From: CAYRXE01 sp964428205
GTDB lineage: Bacteria > Patescibacteriota > Gracilibacteria > Peribacterales > Peribacteraceae
Reading direction: 5' to 3'
NCBI GenBank assembly: GCA_964428205.1
Contig: CAYRXE010000003.1
Span: forward strand, 1 to 49,605
Length of the DNA: 49,605 nt
The position numbers and the translations under genes were made by a program. Of this stretch, positions 38,940 through 47,484 are shown piece by piece (the first letter of the stretch is position 1; each line of letters opens with the position of its first letter). The notes beneath the pieces were generated by a model. The model saw only the letters and a program-made list of their open reading frames with translations, was not told the origin of the DNA and ran no database searches.

Positions 38940-41654
38940 ATGAAAACTACTAACCAAGTGCTGCTCCGGATCCGCCCTTCCCTGCCCGACAAGGACGAAG
39001 TGACGGCGTCTCGCGGTCCCCTGATGATGGAAACGATTTTGAGTGCGCTGCATTCGCTGCACGGCAAAGGCGGCGTGAGTTTGGAGGTGGGTACATGTGA
39101 TGGCGTGATTGGATTGTTCGCACGTTCCGGTAAGCGTTCTTCGCCATTGATCGAGAGTCAGCTCTACGCGCAGTACCCCGATGCGGAGATTGAAGAAGAG
39201 CGCAAAGATCCCTTCGTAGCTGGTGAGAATGAAGTCGTGTACACCACGGAGCTGCAGTTTACGGATCCTGAAGTGTTCCCCATCAAGCGCCATCCACAGT
39301 TCGTGGATATGACGACGCGCCAGCAATTGGACCCCTTGGCCGGTATTACGTCGACTCTCGTGCGCTACCCCAAGGCTGGCATGCGCGGGCACGTGCAAAT
39401 CGTCATTCACCCGATGCATCACCACTATAGGCACAAAGCACTGCATTTCTTGCCATTACTGAATAAGGGCTTCGCCAAGCACTTCCCCACCTACGCAAAG
39501 GTCTTCACGCGTGCGCACATGGCTCGTGGCTGGAAGAAGATCCCCTACTGGTTCTTGGACATGCTCATGGGTGGATTCCGCGCGCACTTTGGTGCGTCGA
39601 AGCACACGATCTCTGCACTCACAGGCGAAGAGAAAATTGTTGCCACCGGTGATGATGAGATCGACCAGGCAGTCATGCGCAGCCACGACCGCGAAGACTC
39701 CATTGCCGGTGCTGCCGACAAAGTGAACCGCCAGCTCTTCTTGGGAACCATTCGCGTGAGCGTGATTGCTCCGAAGGATGCTGAGGAAGAAGCTCTTCAT
39801 AAGGTGGAAGAAATCGCGAGCAGCTTTTTGCAGTTCACTCTCCCGCAGAGTAACGGCTTTGCGATGACGAAGATCAAGAAGGTAGGCGCCATTCCTCACG
39901 GCCCTGCCAAGAATGAGAATGTGCTTTCTGCCGAAGAAATTGCCACCATTTGGCACATTCCGAACCTGCTGATGAAGACCCCAAACTTCGACTGGGTCAT
40001 CAGTAAAAAGTTAGAACCACCCATTGATCTCCCGATCCCAGAGAACGAACAAGAAGGTGAACTCACACTCCTTGGTGAAGCACTCTTCCGTGGAAGAAGG
40101 CAGGAGTTCGGCATCAGGCGCGATGACCGTCGTCGTCACATCTACATCATCGGTAAAACGGGTATGGGTAAGTCGACCCTGCTTGAAAACATGATCTTCA
40201 GTGATATTCACTCCGGCAAAGGTGTGGCGGTCATTGATCCGCACGGCGATCTTGTGGAAGCAGTCATGCGCTTTGTCCCTAAGGAGCGCACGAACGATGT
40301 GATCTGGTTTGATCCTGCCGATAAGGATTACCCGATGGCCTTCAACATGCTCGATACCGAGAACGAAGATCAGCGTGCTTTGGCGGTCTCAGGAATGATG
40401 AGCGTGTTTAAAAAGCTCTGGCCAGAGGCGTTCTCGGGACGCATGGAGTACATCCTACGTAACTCGCTTTTGGCGCTTACCGAAGCGGGAAACCAGTCCA
40501 TGCTCGGCATCATGCGCCTCTTCATTGATGACGACTACCGTAAGAAGATCTTAGAGAAATGCACCGACCACATGGTGCTCGCCTTCTGGAAGGGTGAGTA
40601 CGCAAGCTGGTCCGAAAAATATCGCACAGAGGCTATCGCCGCTCTGCAGAACAAGATCGGTCAGCTGCTTTCTACTCCGCTGATTCGTAACATCATCGGA
40701 CAAACCACGACCAAGCTCGATATCCGTCACGCGATGGACACAGGAAAAATCATTTTGATGAACCTGAGTAAAGGAAGGCTCGGTGAAGACAACAGCGCCT
40801 TCCTTGGTTCCATGTTCGTCACCAAGTTCCAGTTGGATGCCATGAGCCGCGCGAATATCCCAGAAAAAGAACGTCGCGACTTTTACTTGTACGTCGACGA
40901 GTTCCAAAACTTCGCGACGGAATCCTTTGCCACGATCCTCTCCGAAGCTCGTAAGTACCGTCTCAACCTGACGATGGCACACCAGTACATCGGTCAGCTT
41001 ACGACGGCAGGAAGCAACGATTCTGCGCTTAAGGATGCCGTTTTCGGTAACGTGGGTTCTATTGTGAGCTTCCAGGTTGGTAGCGACGACGCAGAGCCAT
41101 TGAGTGAGCAGTTCGAAGAGATGGTGCTGCCAAAGGACATCCTCAGCTTGCCGAAGTATCACGCCTACATGCGCGTGATGATCAAAGGAATTCCCAGTAA
41201 GCCGTTCTCTGTCTCGACTCTCCCCCCACCCGACTTTAAGCAAGATGCAGGACGTGTCGAAACCATCAGAGCACTCAGTCGTGAACGCTACGCAGAGACA
41301 CGCAAAGAAGTCGAAGACAAAATCGGCCGCTGGCTTGAGACGGCAAAGATGACCATGTCCACCGGAGGTGGTGGTGCAGCGAAAGCAAAGGAAAAAGAGG
41401 AAGAAGAAATGAAGAAAGCAAAAGCCAAGAAGATGACGCTCGAGCAGTACCGCGCTTGGCGCGACCGCGAGATGTGGATGAACGACTACAATGCCATCCG
41501 CAAAAAAGAGTTCTTGGGCGAACCCCTTTCGGAATTAGAGAAGTCCAATTACGCCGATTTGCAGAAGAAACTCGAAGCCACAGGCGGAGTGCCTCCTCCC
41601 AGCAAAACCATGCTGGCTGCCAAAGAAAAGAAGGAGAAGCCGAAGGCTGAGTGA
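38940..41654 (+). CDS. VirD4/TraD/VirB4-like conjugation-type ATPase
   Basis: 904 residues. The N-terminal 380 residues form an alpha/beta region without membrane helices. The motor follows: HIYIIGKTGMGKSTLLEN (Walker A, about 404-412), VAVIDPHGDLVE, VIWFDPADKDYPMAFNML, and Walker B YLYVDEFQNFA (about 650), with AHQYIGQLT as a sensor. The C-terminus is a Lys/Glu coiled tail. It resembles type IV coupling proteins and FtsK/HerA relatives that move DNA or assemble envelope machines. No relaxase, pilin or other type IV secretion gene lies near, so a conjugation role is not supported here. The NUDIX gene follows after 12 bp. Confidence 0.8.
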   Translation: MKTTNQVLLRIRPSLPDKDEVTASRGPLMMETILSALHSLHGKGGVSLEVGTCDGVIGLFARSGKRSSPLIESQLYAQYPDAEIEEERKDPFVAGENEVVYTTELQFTDPEVFPIKRHPQFVDMTTRQQLDPLAGITSTLVRYPKAGMRGHVQIVIHPMHHHYRHKALHFLPLLNKGFAKHFPTYAKVFTRAHMARGWKKIPYWFLDMLMGGFRAHFGASKHTISALTGEEKIVATGDDEIDQAVMRSHDREDSIAGAADKVNRQLFLGTIRVSVIAPKDAEEEALHKVEEIASSFLQFTLPQSNGFAMTKIKKVGAIPHGPAKNENVLSAEEIATIWHIPNLLMKTPNFDWVISKKLEPPIDLPIPENEQEGELTLLGEALFRGRRQEFGIRRDDRRRHIYIIGKTGMGKSTLLENMIFSDIHSGKGVAVIDPHGDLVEAVMRFVPKERTNDVIWFDPADKDYPMAFNMLDTENEDQRALAVSGMMSVFKKLWPEAFSGRMEYILRNSLLALTEAGNQSMLGIMRLFIDDDYRKKILEKCTDHMVLAFWKGEYASWSEKYRTEAIAALQNKIGQLLSTPLIRNIIGQTTTKLDIRHAMDTGKIILMNLSKGRLGEDNSAFLGSMFVTKFQLDAMSRANIPEKERRDFYLYVDEFQNFATESFATILSEARKYRLNLTMAHQYIGQLTTAGSNDSALKDAVFGNVGSIVSFQVGSDDAEPLSEQFEEMVLPKDILSLPKYHAYMRVMIKGIPSKPFSVSTLPPPDFKQDAGRVETIRALSRERYAETRKEVEDKIGRWLETAKMTMSTGGGGAAKAKEKEEEEMKKAKAKKMTLEQYRAWRDREMWMNDYNAIRKKEFLGEPLSELEKSNYADLQKKLEATGGVPPPSKTMLAAKEKKEKPKAE

Positions 41655-41666
41655 TAGGATGTTCGC

Positions 41667-42182
41667 ATGTCCGAGCTCTACAGAGACAACGAACTGCGCG
41701 TGATGATGGAGGAATCTCCTCCTCTTCCCGATGGTCGCCGTAAAAGAGCGGCCCGCATTTACCGACCGGACACGGTGAGCATTCTCGCCTTCAAAGATGA
41801 CGCGCACATTCTGCTGCTCCATGAGTACCGTCCGTTCTATGCGCAGTGGCTCTGGATGTTGCCGAGTGGAAAGATCGACAAAGAGACCGATATGCATGCG
41901 GCAGCGCAGCGGGAGTTGCAAGAAGAGACGGGATTCAAAGCTGCCACATTCGAATACTTATGGAACTGCAACTCCACCGAGAGCATTGTGTCGACCAATC
42001 ATATTTTTCTCGCACGCGATCTCTCCCCTGCTCCACTCCCACAAGATGAAGATGAGCTGATCGAAGTGCATCCGTTCACGCTCGAAGAAGCGCTGGAAAA
42101 AGTCCTGCAATCGCCAAAGGTGCATGCGCCAAGTGCGTATGCGTTGCTGCGCTATTTGCGCGAAGGTAAGCCAAAAACATAA
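41667..42182 (+). CDS. NUDIX hydrolase, ADP-ribose pyrophosphatase-like
   Basis: 171 residues. The NUDIX box is intact from about residue 68: GKIDKETD, then AAQRELQEETGF, with the REL-x-EE-x-G metal-binding glutamates. The N-terminal strands and the LLHEYRP stretch before the box resemble ADP-ribose/nucleoside-diphosphate-sugar pyrophosphatases. It cleaves X-linked nucleoside diphosphates; the substrate is unknown. It starts 12 bp after the ATPase gene and is probably co-transcribed. Confidence 0.88.
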   Translation: MSELYRDNELRVMMEESPPLPDGRRKRAARIYRPDTVSILAFKDDAHILLLHEYRPFYAQWLWMLPSGKIDKETDMHAAAQRELQEETGFKAATFEYLWNCNSTESIVSTNHIFLARDLSPAPLPQDEDELIEVHPFTLEEALEKVLQSPKVHAPSAYALLRYLREGKPKT

Positions 42183-42260
42183 CAATGACAAAAATACTGT
42201 TTGTTGTAAAATACTTGAGCTGTTTGTTCACGATCTTTCAACTTTTAGGAGGGCAAGCTC

Positions 42261-42818
42261 ATGCTTGCTACGTTCGATCTGTGGAAGTGCGACGAGGCTG
42301 TGCAGGGATTCAAATGGGACTTTTTCCTCACGTTCCAACTGCCTGCGCAGGATCCCGAAGAAGCGCGTGCACCTTTTAGGGGCACCACTCTGGAGGAACT
42401 CGATGCAAAAGAAGTGCACATGCTGCGGTCCGAGGTAAATCTCGCGCCCTTCAATCCACTGCTCGTCGCAGTGAGGGACAATGAGGAGCTCGACGACCGC
42501 CTGGAGACGTTTCTCGCGTGGCTCATGCTCATCACGCACCCTCTGCCAGAGCAAGGCAAAGAAGGATGCTGGCATCAGAAGTACCGCAAGGCACTCATCA
42601 TCTTCGGTGACGAGGGTGACGAACACTGCGAAATCTTGGACATGACAAAAACGGCGCCTTTCAACATCCGTTGGAAGGGGCCTGTGTATGTCCCGGACGA
42701 ACCGGGAGAGGTCCTCGACTTCCTCGCCGAGAACGAGGATGAAGCATTACTGGACCAACTCGTGTGCAGCCTGGCATTGCTGGGTTACAAAAAGACGAGC
42801 CAGGCTGGCCTACGCTAA
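42261..42818 (+). CDS. Unknown acidic protein
   Basis: 185 residues with a strong Shine-Dalgarno (AGGAGGG about 8 nt upstream of ATG 42261). It is acidic and has no signal peptide. Features include WKCDEAVQGFKWDFFLTFQLP at the N-terminus (in part), an ALIIFGDEGDE strand-loop in the middle and a Glu/Asp-rich helix near the C-terminus (LDFLAENEDEALLDQLVC). No family recognised. A bidirectional terminator follows after about 70 bp. Confidence 0.7.
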   Translation: MLATFDLWKCDEAVQGFKWDFFLTFQLPAQDPEEARAPFRGTTLEELDAKEVHMLRSEVNLAPFNPLLVAVRDNEELDDRLETFLAWLMLITHPLPEQGKEGCWHQKYRKALIIFGDEGDEHCEILDMTKTAPFNIRWKGPVYVPDEPGEVLDFLAENEDEALLDQLVCSLALLGYKKTSQAGLR

Positions 42819-42888
42819 AGGCCACTCAGAACAACAGCACGAGATCATTCGCTTTATGCGGATGGTCTTTTCTTACAGATAACAAAAA

Positions 42889-42913
42889 GACCACTCGCGT
42901 GGCCCTTTTGTTT
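42889..42913. terminator. Bidirectional terminator between the unknown acidic protein and RNA B
   Basis: Stem GACCAC/GTGGCC region around TCGC (about 42899-42912, one wobble), flanked by AAAAA on the left and CTTTTG on the right, so both strands end in T-rich tracts. It ends the plus-strand gene at 42818 and RNA B on the minus strand. Confidence 0.75.
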
Positions 42914-43427
42914 TTGTGTTTCTCCTGCACGATGGGTGGTGCCCTAGGGGCCAAGGCCACTCCGTGACTGATGGAGACAAATAAGTGAGCGGAGGTGCGC
43001 TCGCTCTTCTGCCTTGCTGGGGTTGCTTCTTTCTCCTCGTCACCCGGACGAAGTCCCCGTACCGGTCTGCCGCGCGATGCCGAAGGCTTCGGGGAGACAC
43101 TGGGGAGGAAGGTGGGACACGTAACTCGGGCATTCCTCGCACCGGATACGTGATCTTGCAGAGCAGAGAGGAGAAGAGCCACCCGGGAGACAGGACGTGT
43201 CCCATGCCCAGAGTGTGTGCAAATGATTGCAATGAGTTGCCCAGGGGGACCGTATGCCTTTTGGAAGATGGCTCTTCCTCTCTCTACAGAGACGGCCGGT
43301 GTTGTGAAGGTGCTGACTGAGAACGGGATTGTTGGTGTTGAGCTCCGGAGCTCTTCCTCCCGAAGGAGGAATTTTGTGTTTCCCATTTTTGAGGTGGGGA
43401 TTTGTTCCGATCCCGGTCGGGACAAAT
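42893..43427 (-). ncRNA. Structured RNA B, homologous to RNA A; family not recognised
   Basis: Minus strand, starting at the predicted +1 near 43427. Hairpin 1 has TCCCGA/TCGGAA-type arms extended by ATTTG/CAAAT around the same CCGGGA loop as RNA A (43400-43427). Then come GGGAAACACA, hairpin 2 TTCCTCC/GGAGGAA with a TTCG loop (43354-43371), the palindrome GAGCTCCGGAGCTC (43340-43353), and the conserved block with TGCACACACTCTGGGCATGGGAC (in part, 43202-43224). Stem bases differ from RNA A but pairing is kept. Downstream 43180-42913 contains further stems, including GGGACACGT with ACGTGTCCC. The region carries no convincing protein gene. Confidence 0.55.
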
Positions 43428-43433
43428 CACGAC

Positions 43434-43461
43434 ATCGTAGGCGCATTAAAAATTAACTCAA
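43434..43461 (-). promoter_or_regulatory. Promoter of RNA B
   Basis: Minus strand TTGAGT (43461-43456), 16-bp spacer, TACGAT (43439-43434). The expected start, near 43427, is exactly the base of hairpin 1. The AT-rich stretch 43462-43611 upstream shows no gene. Confidence 0.6.
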
Positions 43462-43611
43462 GGATCTGCACTGGTCGTATCTACTAAAGTATTTCCTGGA
43501 TACATTTTTTATTCATAAAGTGATCTGATTCGACAAAGAAACGCAGATTAAAAATGACTGAAAGTGGGCTGTTTTGAAGAAAATCATGTGTACTCGTCAT
43601 GACATGGGTGG

Positions 43612-43791
43612 TTTCCGCGCGCCACGGGGGGTGAAGGGGTAGCCCTGTTGCGCGTAGCGCATCGAACGACGAGTCGGATCCGAAGCCTTGGAGGATCCGA
43701 CGAGGAAGTTACAGGGCGGTGTGGGGAGGACCTGGCGCGCGGTGGCTTTTTCTTTGTTACTTTCTTTTGTGCGGCAGACAAAAGAAAGTAA
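43612..43791. repeat. Complex palindromic element
   Basis: Nested inverted repeats: GCCCTGT (near 43642) with ACAGGGC (near 43712); inside it GTCGGATCC (43673-43681) with GGATCCGAC (43693-43701); and separately a perfect 14-bp hairpin, TTACTTTCTTTTGT with ACAAAAGAAAGTAA around GCGGCAG (43757-43791). It resembles a multicopy palindromic unit I recall from other bacterial genomes, often followed by a TTTCTTTTG/CAAAAGAAA hairpin. It could be mobile or act as a terminator. Confidence 0.65.
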
Positions 43792-43829
43792 AAGACCTAT
43801 GTGAGCTTCTGCGCTACACTGCGCACCAC

Positions 43830-45209
43830 ATGGATGCCTCAGCACAATCACCGAGCGGAAAGAAACTGGCACTCCTCTCCTTTGTCATCATCTTGATCTT
43901 GGGAGCGATTGGCACTGCTGCAGTTCTGATTATTAAAGGACAAAGCCTGGACGCCGCTCGTTTGCTCCGCCCACAAGAAACCGTTGCAGTGTTTACCCAC
44001 GCAGAACGCGGAGCATGGAAACCCTACGCTCGCATGTTGCCGATATTGGAAGTCGTCCCACCCATCACGTCGCAAAACGCGACCCTCGCCATTGTAAAAC
44101 GTGGCACCACCCTGGGCTGGGTCTTGCTTGGAGATGTTCCTCTTATACAAGCGCAGGGCCAATTGGCCTTTGCGAGCCCTACCGTTGCCTATACGTCTTC
44201 CCTGCCAGATTGGAAGCCTGCAGAAGATTCTGAGACAACGCTCGAATCGTACCCACCATTCTTGCAGCTCCTCGCGCAAGCACCCAACGATACGCCGGTT
44301 GCATACATGGATATGCAGCAGCTCAAGGCAGAAGCGCGCACCGCACTCGATACTCTTCTCTTCAACGGAGCTCATCAGTGGCCAACGGTAATGTTGTGGA
44401 CCTCGGGTGCTCAAACCCAGATTCTTCTCTACGGTCGCACGGAGCGTGCACAAGGTGACTTCGCACAAGTATTTCCCGAGCGCGTGCGCTCGAACATGCT
44501 CAGTGTGTCAGTTTCCAATGGCGCTGACGCTTGGAATGCCCTCACCTCTTTCGTACCGGAACGTGAACGCCTGATGCTCCAAGGCAGGCTGGCTGCATAC
44601 GTGAGTAAAACCCTCGGCCCCAATGTAAGCGTGCAATATGACCTGCTGCCTCTTTTAAAGAATGGTGCGTCCCTTTCGGTTACGGCGAGCGGATTTGTGT
44701 TAGAAGGACACTCTATTGATTTGGAAACCGAGAAGAGTCTCACGCGCATCATGGAAAGCGTGCACCAGAACATGCCGCAGTCCGCAGTAGATCGACATAC
44801 ATTTGAGCGCGGATTCACGAGCACCATTATTTCTCCGTCGTCCGAAGCCATTGTGGAACGTCGGCAATCCGAACAGGGATTTACTATTCATACTCTCTGG
44901 AGCGTGCCGCAGAACCGCGGCATCGCACTCGCACGTAAAGGATCACTCTTCCGCCTCGCCACAGACTTCTCTTTATTGATGCCAAAGAGCACGAGCGATG
45001 TACCGGCTCTGGAAGCGACGCGCATCAACTCGCCTCTCTCCCAGGCCGAGGCACTGGTATGGGTCCGCGGACAGAGTGTTGCCGCTCTTCTTCAGCAGGT
45101 ATTGGGCATGGATGCCATGAGCGACGTCTTACCAGCTAATCAAGATCTCTTGCTTGGATTGCGCCGAGAAGGCACGTTTACCCGCATTGTGATCGATCAG
45201 CAGCCCTAG
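43830..45209 (+). CDS. Membrane-anchored protein of unknown function
   Basis: 459 residues from ATG 43830. A short polar N-terminus, one membrane helix (LALLSFVIILILGAIGTAAVLII) and a large outer domain with mixed alpha/beta composition. It has no lipobox and no enzymatic motif I recognise. The alternation of strands (LAIVKRGTTLGWVLLGDVP; LSVTASGFVLEGHSI) and segments such as DTPVAYMDMQQL resemble the DUF3352-type proteins of unknown role, but this is weak. TACACT lies 9 nt before the ATG. secF follows after 34 bp. Confidence 0.75.
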   Translation: MDASAQSPSGKKLALLSFVIILILGAIGTAAVLIIKGQSLDAARLLRPQETVAVFTHAERGAWKPYARMLPILEVVPPITSQNATLAIVKRGTTLGWVLLGDVPLIQAQGQLAFASPTVAYTSSLPDWKPAEDSETTLESYPPFLQLLAQAPNDTPVAYMDMQQLKAEARTALDTLLFNGAHQWPTVMLWTSGAQTQILLYGRTERAQGDFAQVFPERVRSNMLSVSVSNGADAWNALTSFVPERERLMLQGRLAAYVSKTLGPNVSVQYDLLPLLKNGASLSVTASGFVLEGHSIDLETEKSLTRIMESVHQNMPQSAVDRHTFERGFTSTIISPSSEAIVERRQSEQGFTIHTLWSVPQNRGIALARKGSLFRLATDFSLLMPKSTSDVPALEATRINSPLSQAEALVWVRGQSVAALLQQVLGMDAMSDVLPANQDLLLGLRREGTFTRIVIDQQP

Positions 45210-45243
45210 CCTTTCTCTTTTTGTCACGCTACTCTCCTCACCC

Positions 45244-46158
45244 ATGAGCTTCGTCAAACTTTCCAAAGGCTTCTTGCTCGCCTCGGCGGTCCTCGTCGTT
45301 GCGTCCCTGCTCCTCATTTTCACCTGGGGTCCCAAGATGAGCATCGAATTCGCAGGAGGTACGTTGATGGAAATTCAGATCCCACAGGACAAGACGAAGG
45401 CAGATCTCTCCGCAGCCATCGCGAGCTTCGAGACCGAGGAGCCCATTACGAACCCCGCTCTCACACAGCTGAGCAGCACACTTGGTACGTCATGGGTAAT
45501 GCGCATGCGCGCACTCAGCAATGATGAGCACGTCGCTCTTCTCGCACACATGGATGAGACTCTTGGTGATGTAAGTGAATTGAAGTTCACGACCATTGGA
45601 CCGAGCGTTTCTGCGAGCTTGCGCAGGAATTCCGCATGGGCACTGGGCGTGGCTGCATTGGCCATCATCCTCTTCTTGGCCTACTCCTTCCGCAAAGTCC
45701 CCCGCCGCGTTTCTTCCTGGAAATTCGGTGTTATTGCCGTCCTTACGTGTTTGCACGACTTGCTGCTGGTCACGGGTATTTTCGTCGTCGTGAGCCACTT
45801 CACGAGCTTCGAAGTCGACACGCTCTTCGTTACCGCATTGCTCAGCATCATGGGTTACTCGGTCAACGACACGATCGTCATCTTCGACCGTATTCGTGAG
45901 AACTTGATCAACCAAGAAAAGAACAGCGACTTTGGTACGCTCGTCACCACGAGTCTTCGCCAGACGCTTCTTCGCACGCTCAACACTGGAACGGGTGCGC
46001 TCATCATGTTGTTGATCCTCACCATCCTCGGTGCCGAGTCCATTCGTTGGTTCACTCTCGCTCTCATCATTGGAACGATCATCGGTACGTACAGTTCGTT
46101 CTTCGTTGCCGCTCCGCTCTTGCTCGTGTGGCAGAGCAAGCAGGAACGCCGCCGCTAA
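45244..46158 (+). CDS. secF: Protein translocase subunit SecF
   Basis: 304 residues with six membrane helices: one near the N-terminus, a periplasmic-type domain (about 35-120) and five more. SIEFAGGTLMEIQ is the family's first conserved region and GYSVNDTIVIFDRIREN (about 204-220) the signature in helix 4. SecF works with SecD to complete export using the proton gradient. secD is not adjacent, which is unusual, since the two normally form a pair or a fusion. Confidence 0.93.
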   Translation: MSFVKLSKGFLLASAVLVVASLLLIFTWGPKMSIEFAGGTLMEIQIPQDKTKADLSAAIASFETEEPITNPALTQLSSTLGTSWVMRMRALSNDEHVALLAHMDETLGDVSELKFTTIGPSVSASLRRNSAWALGVAALAIILFLAYSFRKVPRRVSSWKFGVIAVLTCLHDLLLVTGIFVVVSHFTSFEVDTLFVTALLSIMGYSVNDTIVIFDRIRENLINQEKNSDFGTLVTTSLRQTLLRTLNTGTGALIMLLILTILGAESIRWFTLALIIGTIIGTYSSFFVAAPLLLVWQSKQERRR

Positions 46159-46203
46159 TCTCGATCTTCGAACCCGAACTCACATTCGATTCCCTCTCTC
46201 ACC

Positions 46204-47484
46204 ATGTCCGAAATCAGCGCTAAGCCAAAGATGGAAAAGAACGGCCGTATGACCTATACGGTGACGTATAACGAACAAGAGACCAAAACCGCTCAGGATC
46301 GTGCGCTCACGCACATGGGCGAACACGCACGCATTGCCGGCTTTCGCCCAGGCAAGGTGCCGCTCGAAATGCTCCGCGAGAAAGTGGATAAGGGCGAACT
46401 CTTAGAAGAGACCGTTCGCAGAATTTTGCCGGAGACCATTCGCACAGTTGTCGAGCGTGATGAGCTTCGTCCCATTCTCCCTCCCAAGATCGAAGTCACG
46501 AAAGATGTTCCGCTCACCATGAGCGTGACGTTTGTTGTGCGTCCAGAAGTAACCCTGAAGGGACTTAAGAAGATCAAGATCGATAAGCAGGAAGTGAAGG
46601 CAGATCCTAAGGACCTGCAGCGCATGGTCGACTACATGCGTAACCAGTACCGCACCACGTCGAGTGTTGATCGTGCAGCAAAAGAAGGTGACGAAGTGAC
46701 CATGAACTTCACCGGTACGGACGCAGAAGGTAAGAGCATTCCAGGAACAGACGCTACGGGCTACAAAGTGGTAATCGGCAGCAAATCGCTGATTCCTGGC
46801 TTTGAAGACGGTCTCGTCGGCATGAAGAAAGGTGACGTCAAAGACCTCAACCTCACCTTCCCTGCAAAGTATCACGCTGAGCATCTGCAGAATAAGCCGG
46901 GTAACTTTAAGGTGACCGTGACGGATATTGCCGAGGTAAACATGCCAGAGCTCACCGATGCATTCGTGAAGGAACACCACATGGGCGAGAGCGCTGCTGC
47001 CTTTAAGGCCTCACTCGAGAAGAACATGCTCGAGCAAGAAGAGCAGATGGAAAGTCGTCGTCGCGAGTCTGCATTGTTCGATGCTGTGCGCGCCGCAACG
47101 TCTGTGGAATTGGCACCGGAGTTGATTGAGCAAGAAGCACGTTCCATTGCCGAGAATCTTGGCGAGCAATTGCAGCGCCAGAACATGAGCTTGGAGCAGT
47201 GGTTGGAATCCACGAAGAAGAACCCTCAGCAGCTACGCGATGAACTGCAGGACGAGGGCAAAAAGCGCCTTACGCTGCGTTTTGGCCTAGAACAGGCCTT
47301 AGAGGAACTTGAGCTGACCATCACTGACGATGAGATGCAGGCTGGCATCAAGGAAGCTCTCGACTCCATGACAGACGAAGAGCGCAAAGCCGAAGAAGCT
47401 CACTTCGTAAAAGGTGAACACGGTTACGATGACGTACTCTGGCGAAAGAAGATCGAGAAGTTTGTGGCACAGATGCTCGCTTAG
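46204..47484 (+). CDS. tig: Trigger factor
   Basis: 426 residues in three domains: the ribosome-binding domain with GFRPGKVPLEMLREK, the FKBP-type prolyl isomerase domain (VTMNFTGTDAEGKSIPGTDA, then LIPGFEDGLVGMKKGDVK, both in part), and the helical C-terminal chaperone domain. It meets nascent chains at the exit tunnel. It follows secF by 45 bp. Its stop overlaps the stop of the convergent rel gene by 3 bp. Confidence 0.95.
   Translation: MSEISAKPKMEKNGRMTYTVTYNEQETKTAQDRALTHMGEHARIAGFRPGKVPLEMLREKVDKGELLEETVRRILPETIRTVVERDELRPILPPKIEVTKDVPLTMSVTFVVRPEVTLKGLKKIKIDKQEVKADPKDLQRMVDYMRNQYRTTSSVDRAAKEGDEVTMNFTGTDAEGKSIPGTDATGYKVVIGSKSLIPGFEDGLVGMKKGDVKDLNLTFPAKYHAEHLQNKPGNFKVTVTDIAEVNMPELTDAFVKEHHMGESAAAFKASLEKNMLEQEEQMESRRRESALFDAVRAATSVELAPELIEQEARSIAENLGEQLQRQNMSLEQWLESTKKNPQQLRDELQDEGKKRLTLRFGLEQALEELELTITDDEMQAGIKEALDSMTDEERKAEEAHFVKGEHGYDDVLWRKKIEKFVAQMLA

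Noticed and set aside
42940..42956. CCTAGG at about 42947 as another copy of the tRNA-locus palindrome
   Set aside because: Only an 8-bp CCCTAGGG core is symmetric and there is no tRNA sequence around it.
42826..43446. Open frame of about 206 codons on the minus strand across RNA B
   Set aside because: Composition is Arg/Pro/Ser-rich without domain-like pattern. The homologous RNA A has a stop in the equivalent frame, while base pairing is kept in both copies, so RNA is the better reading.
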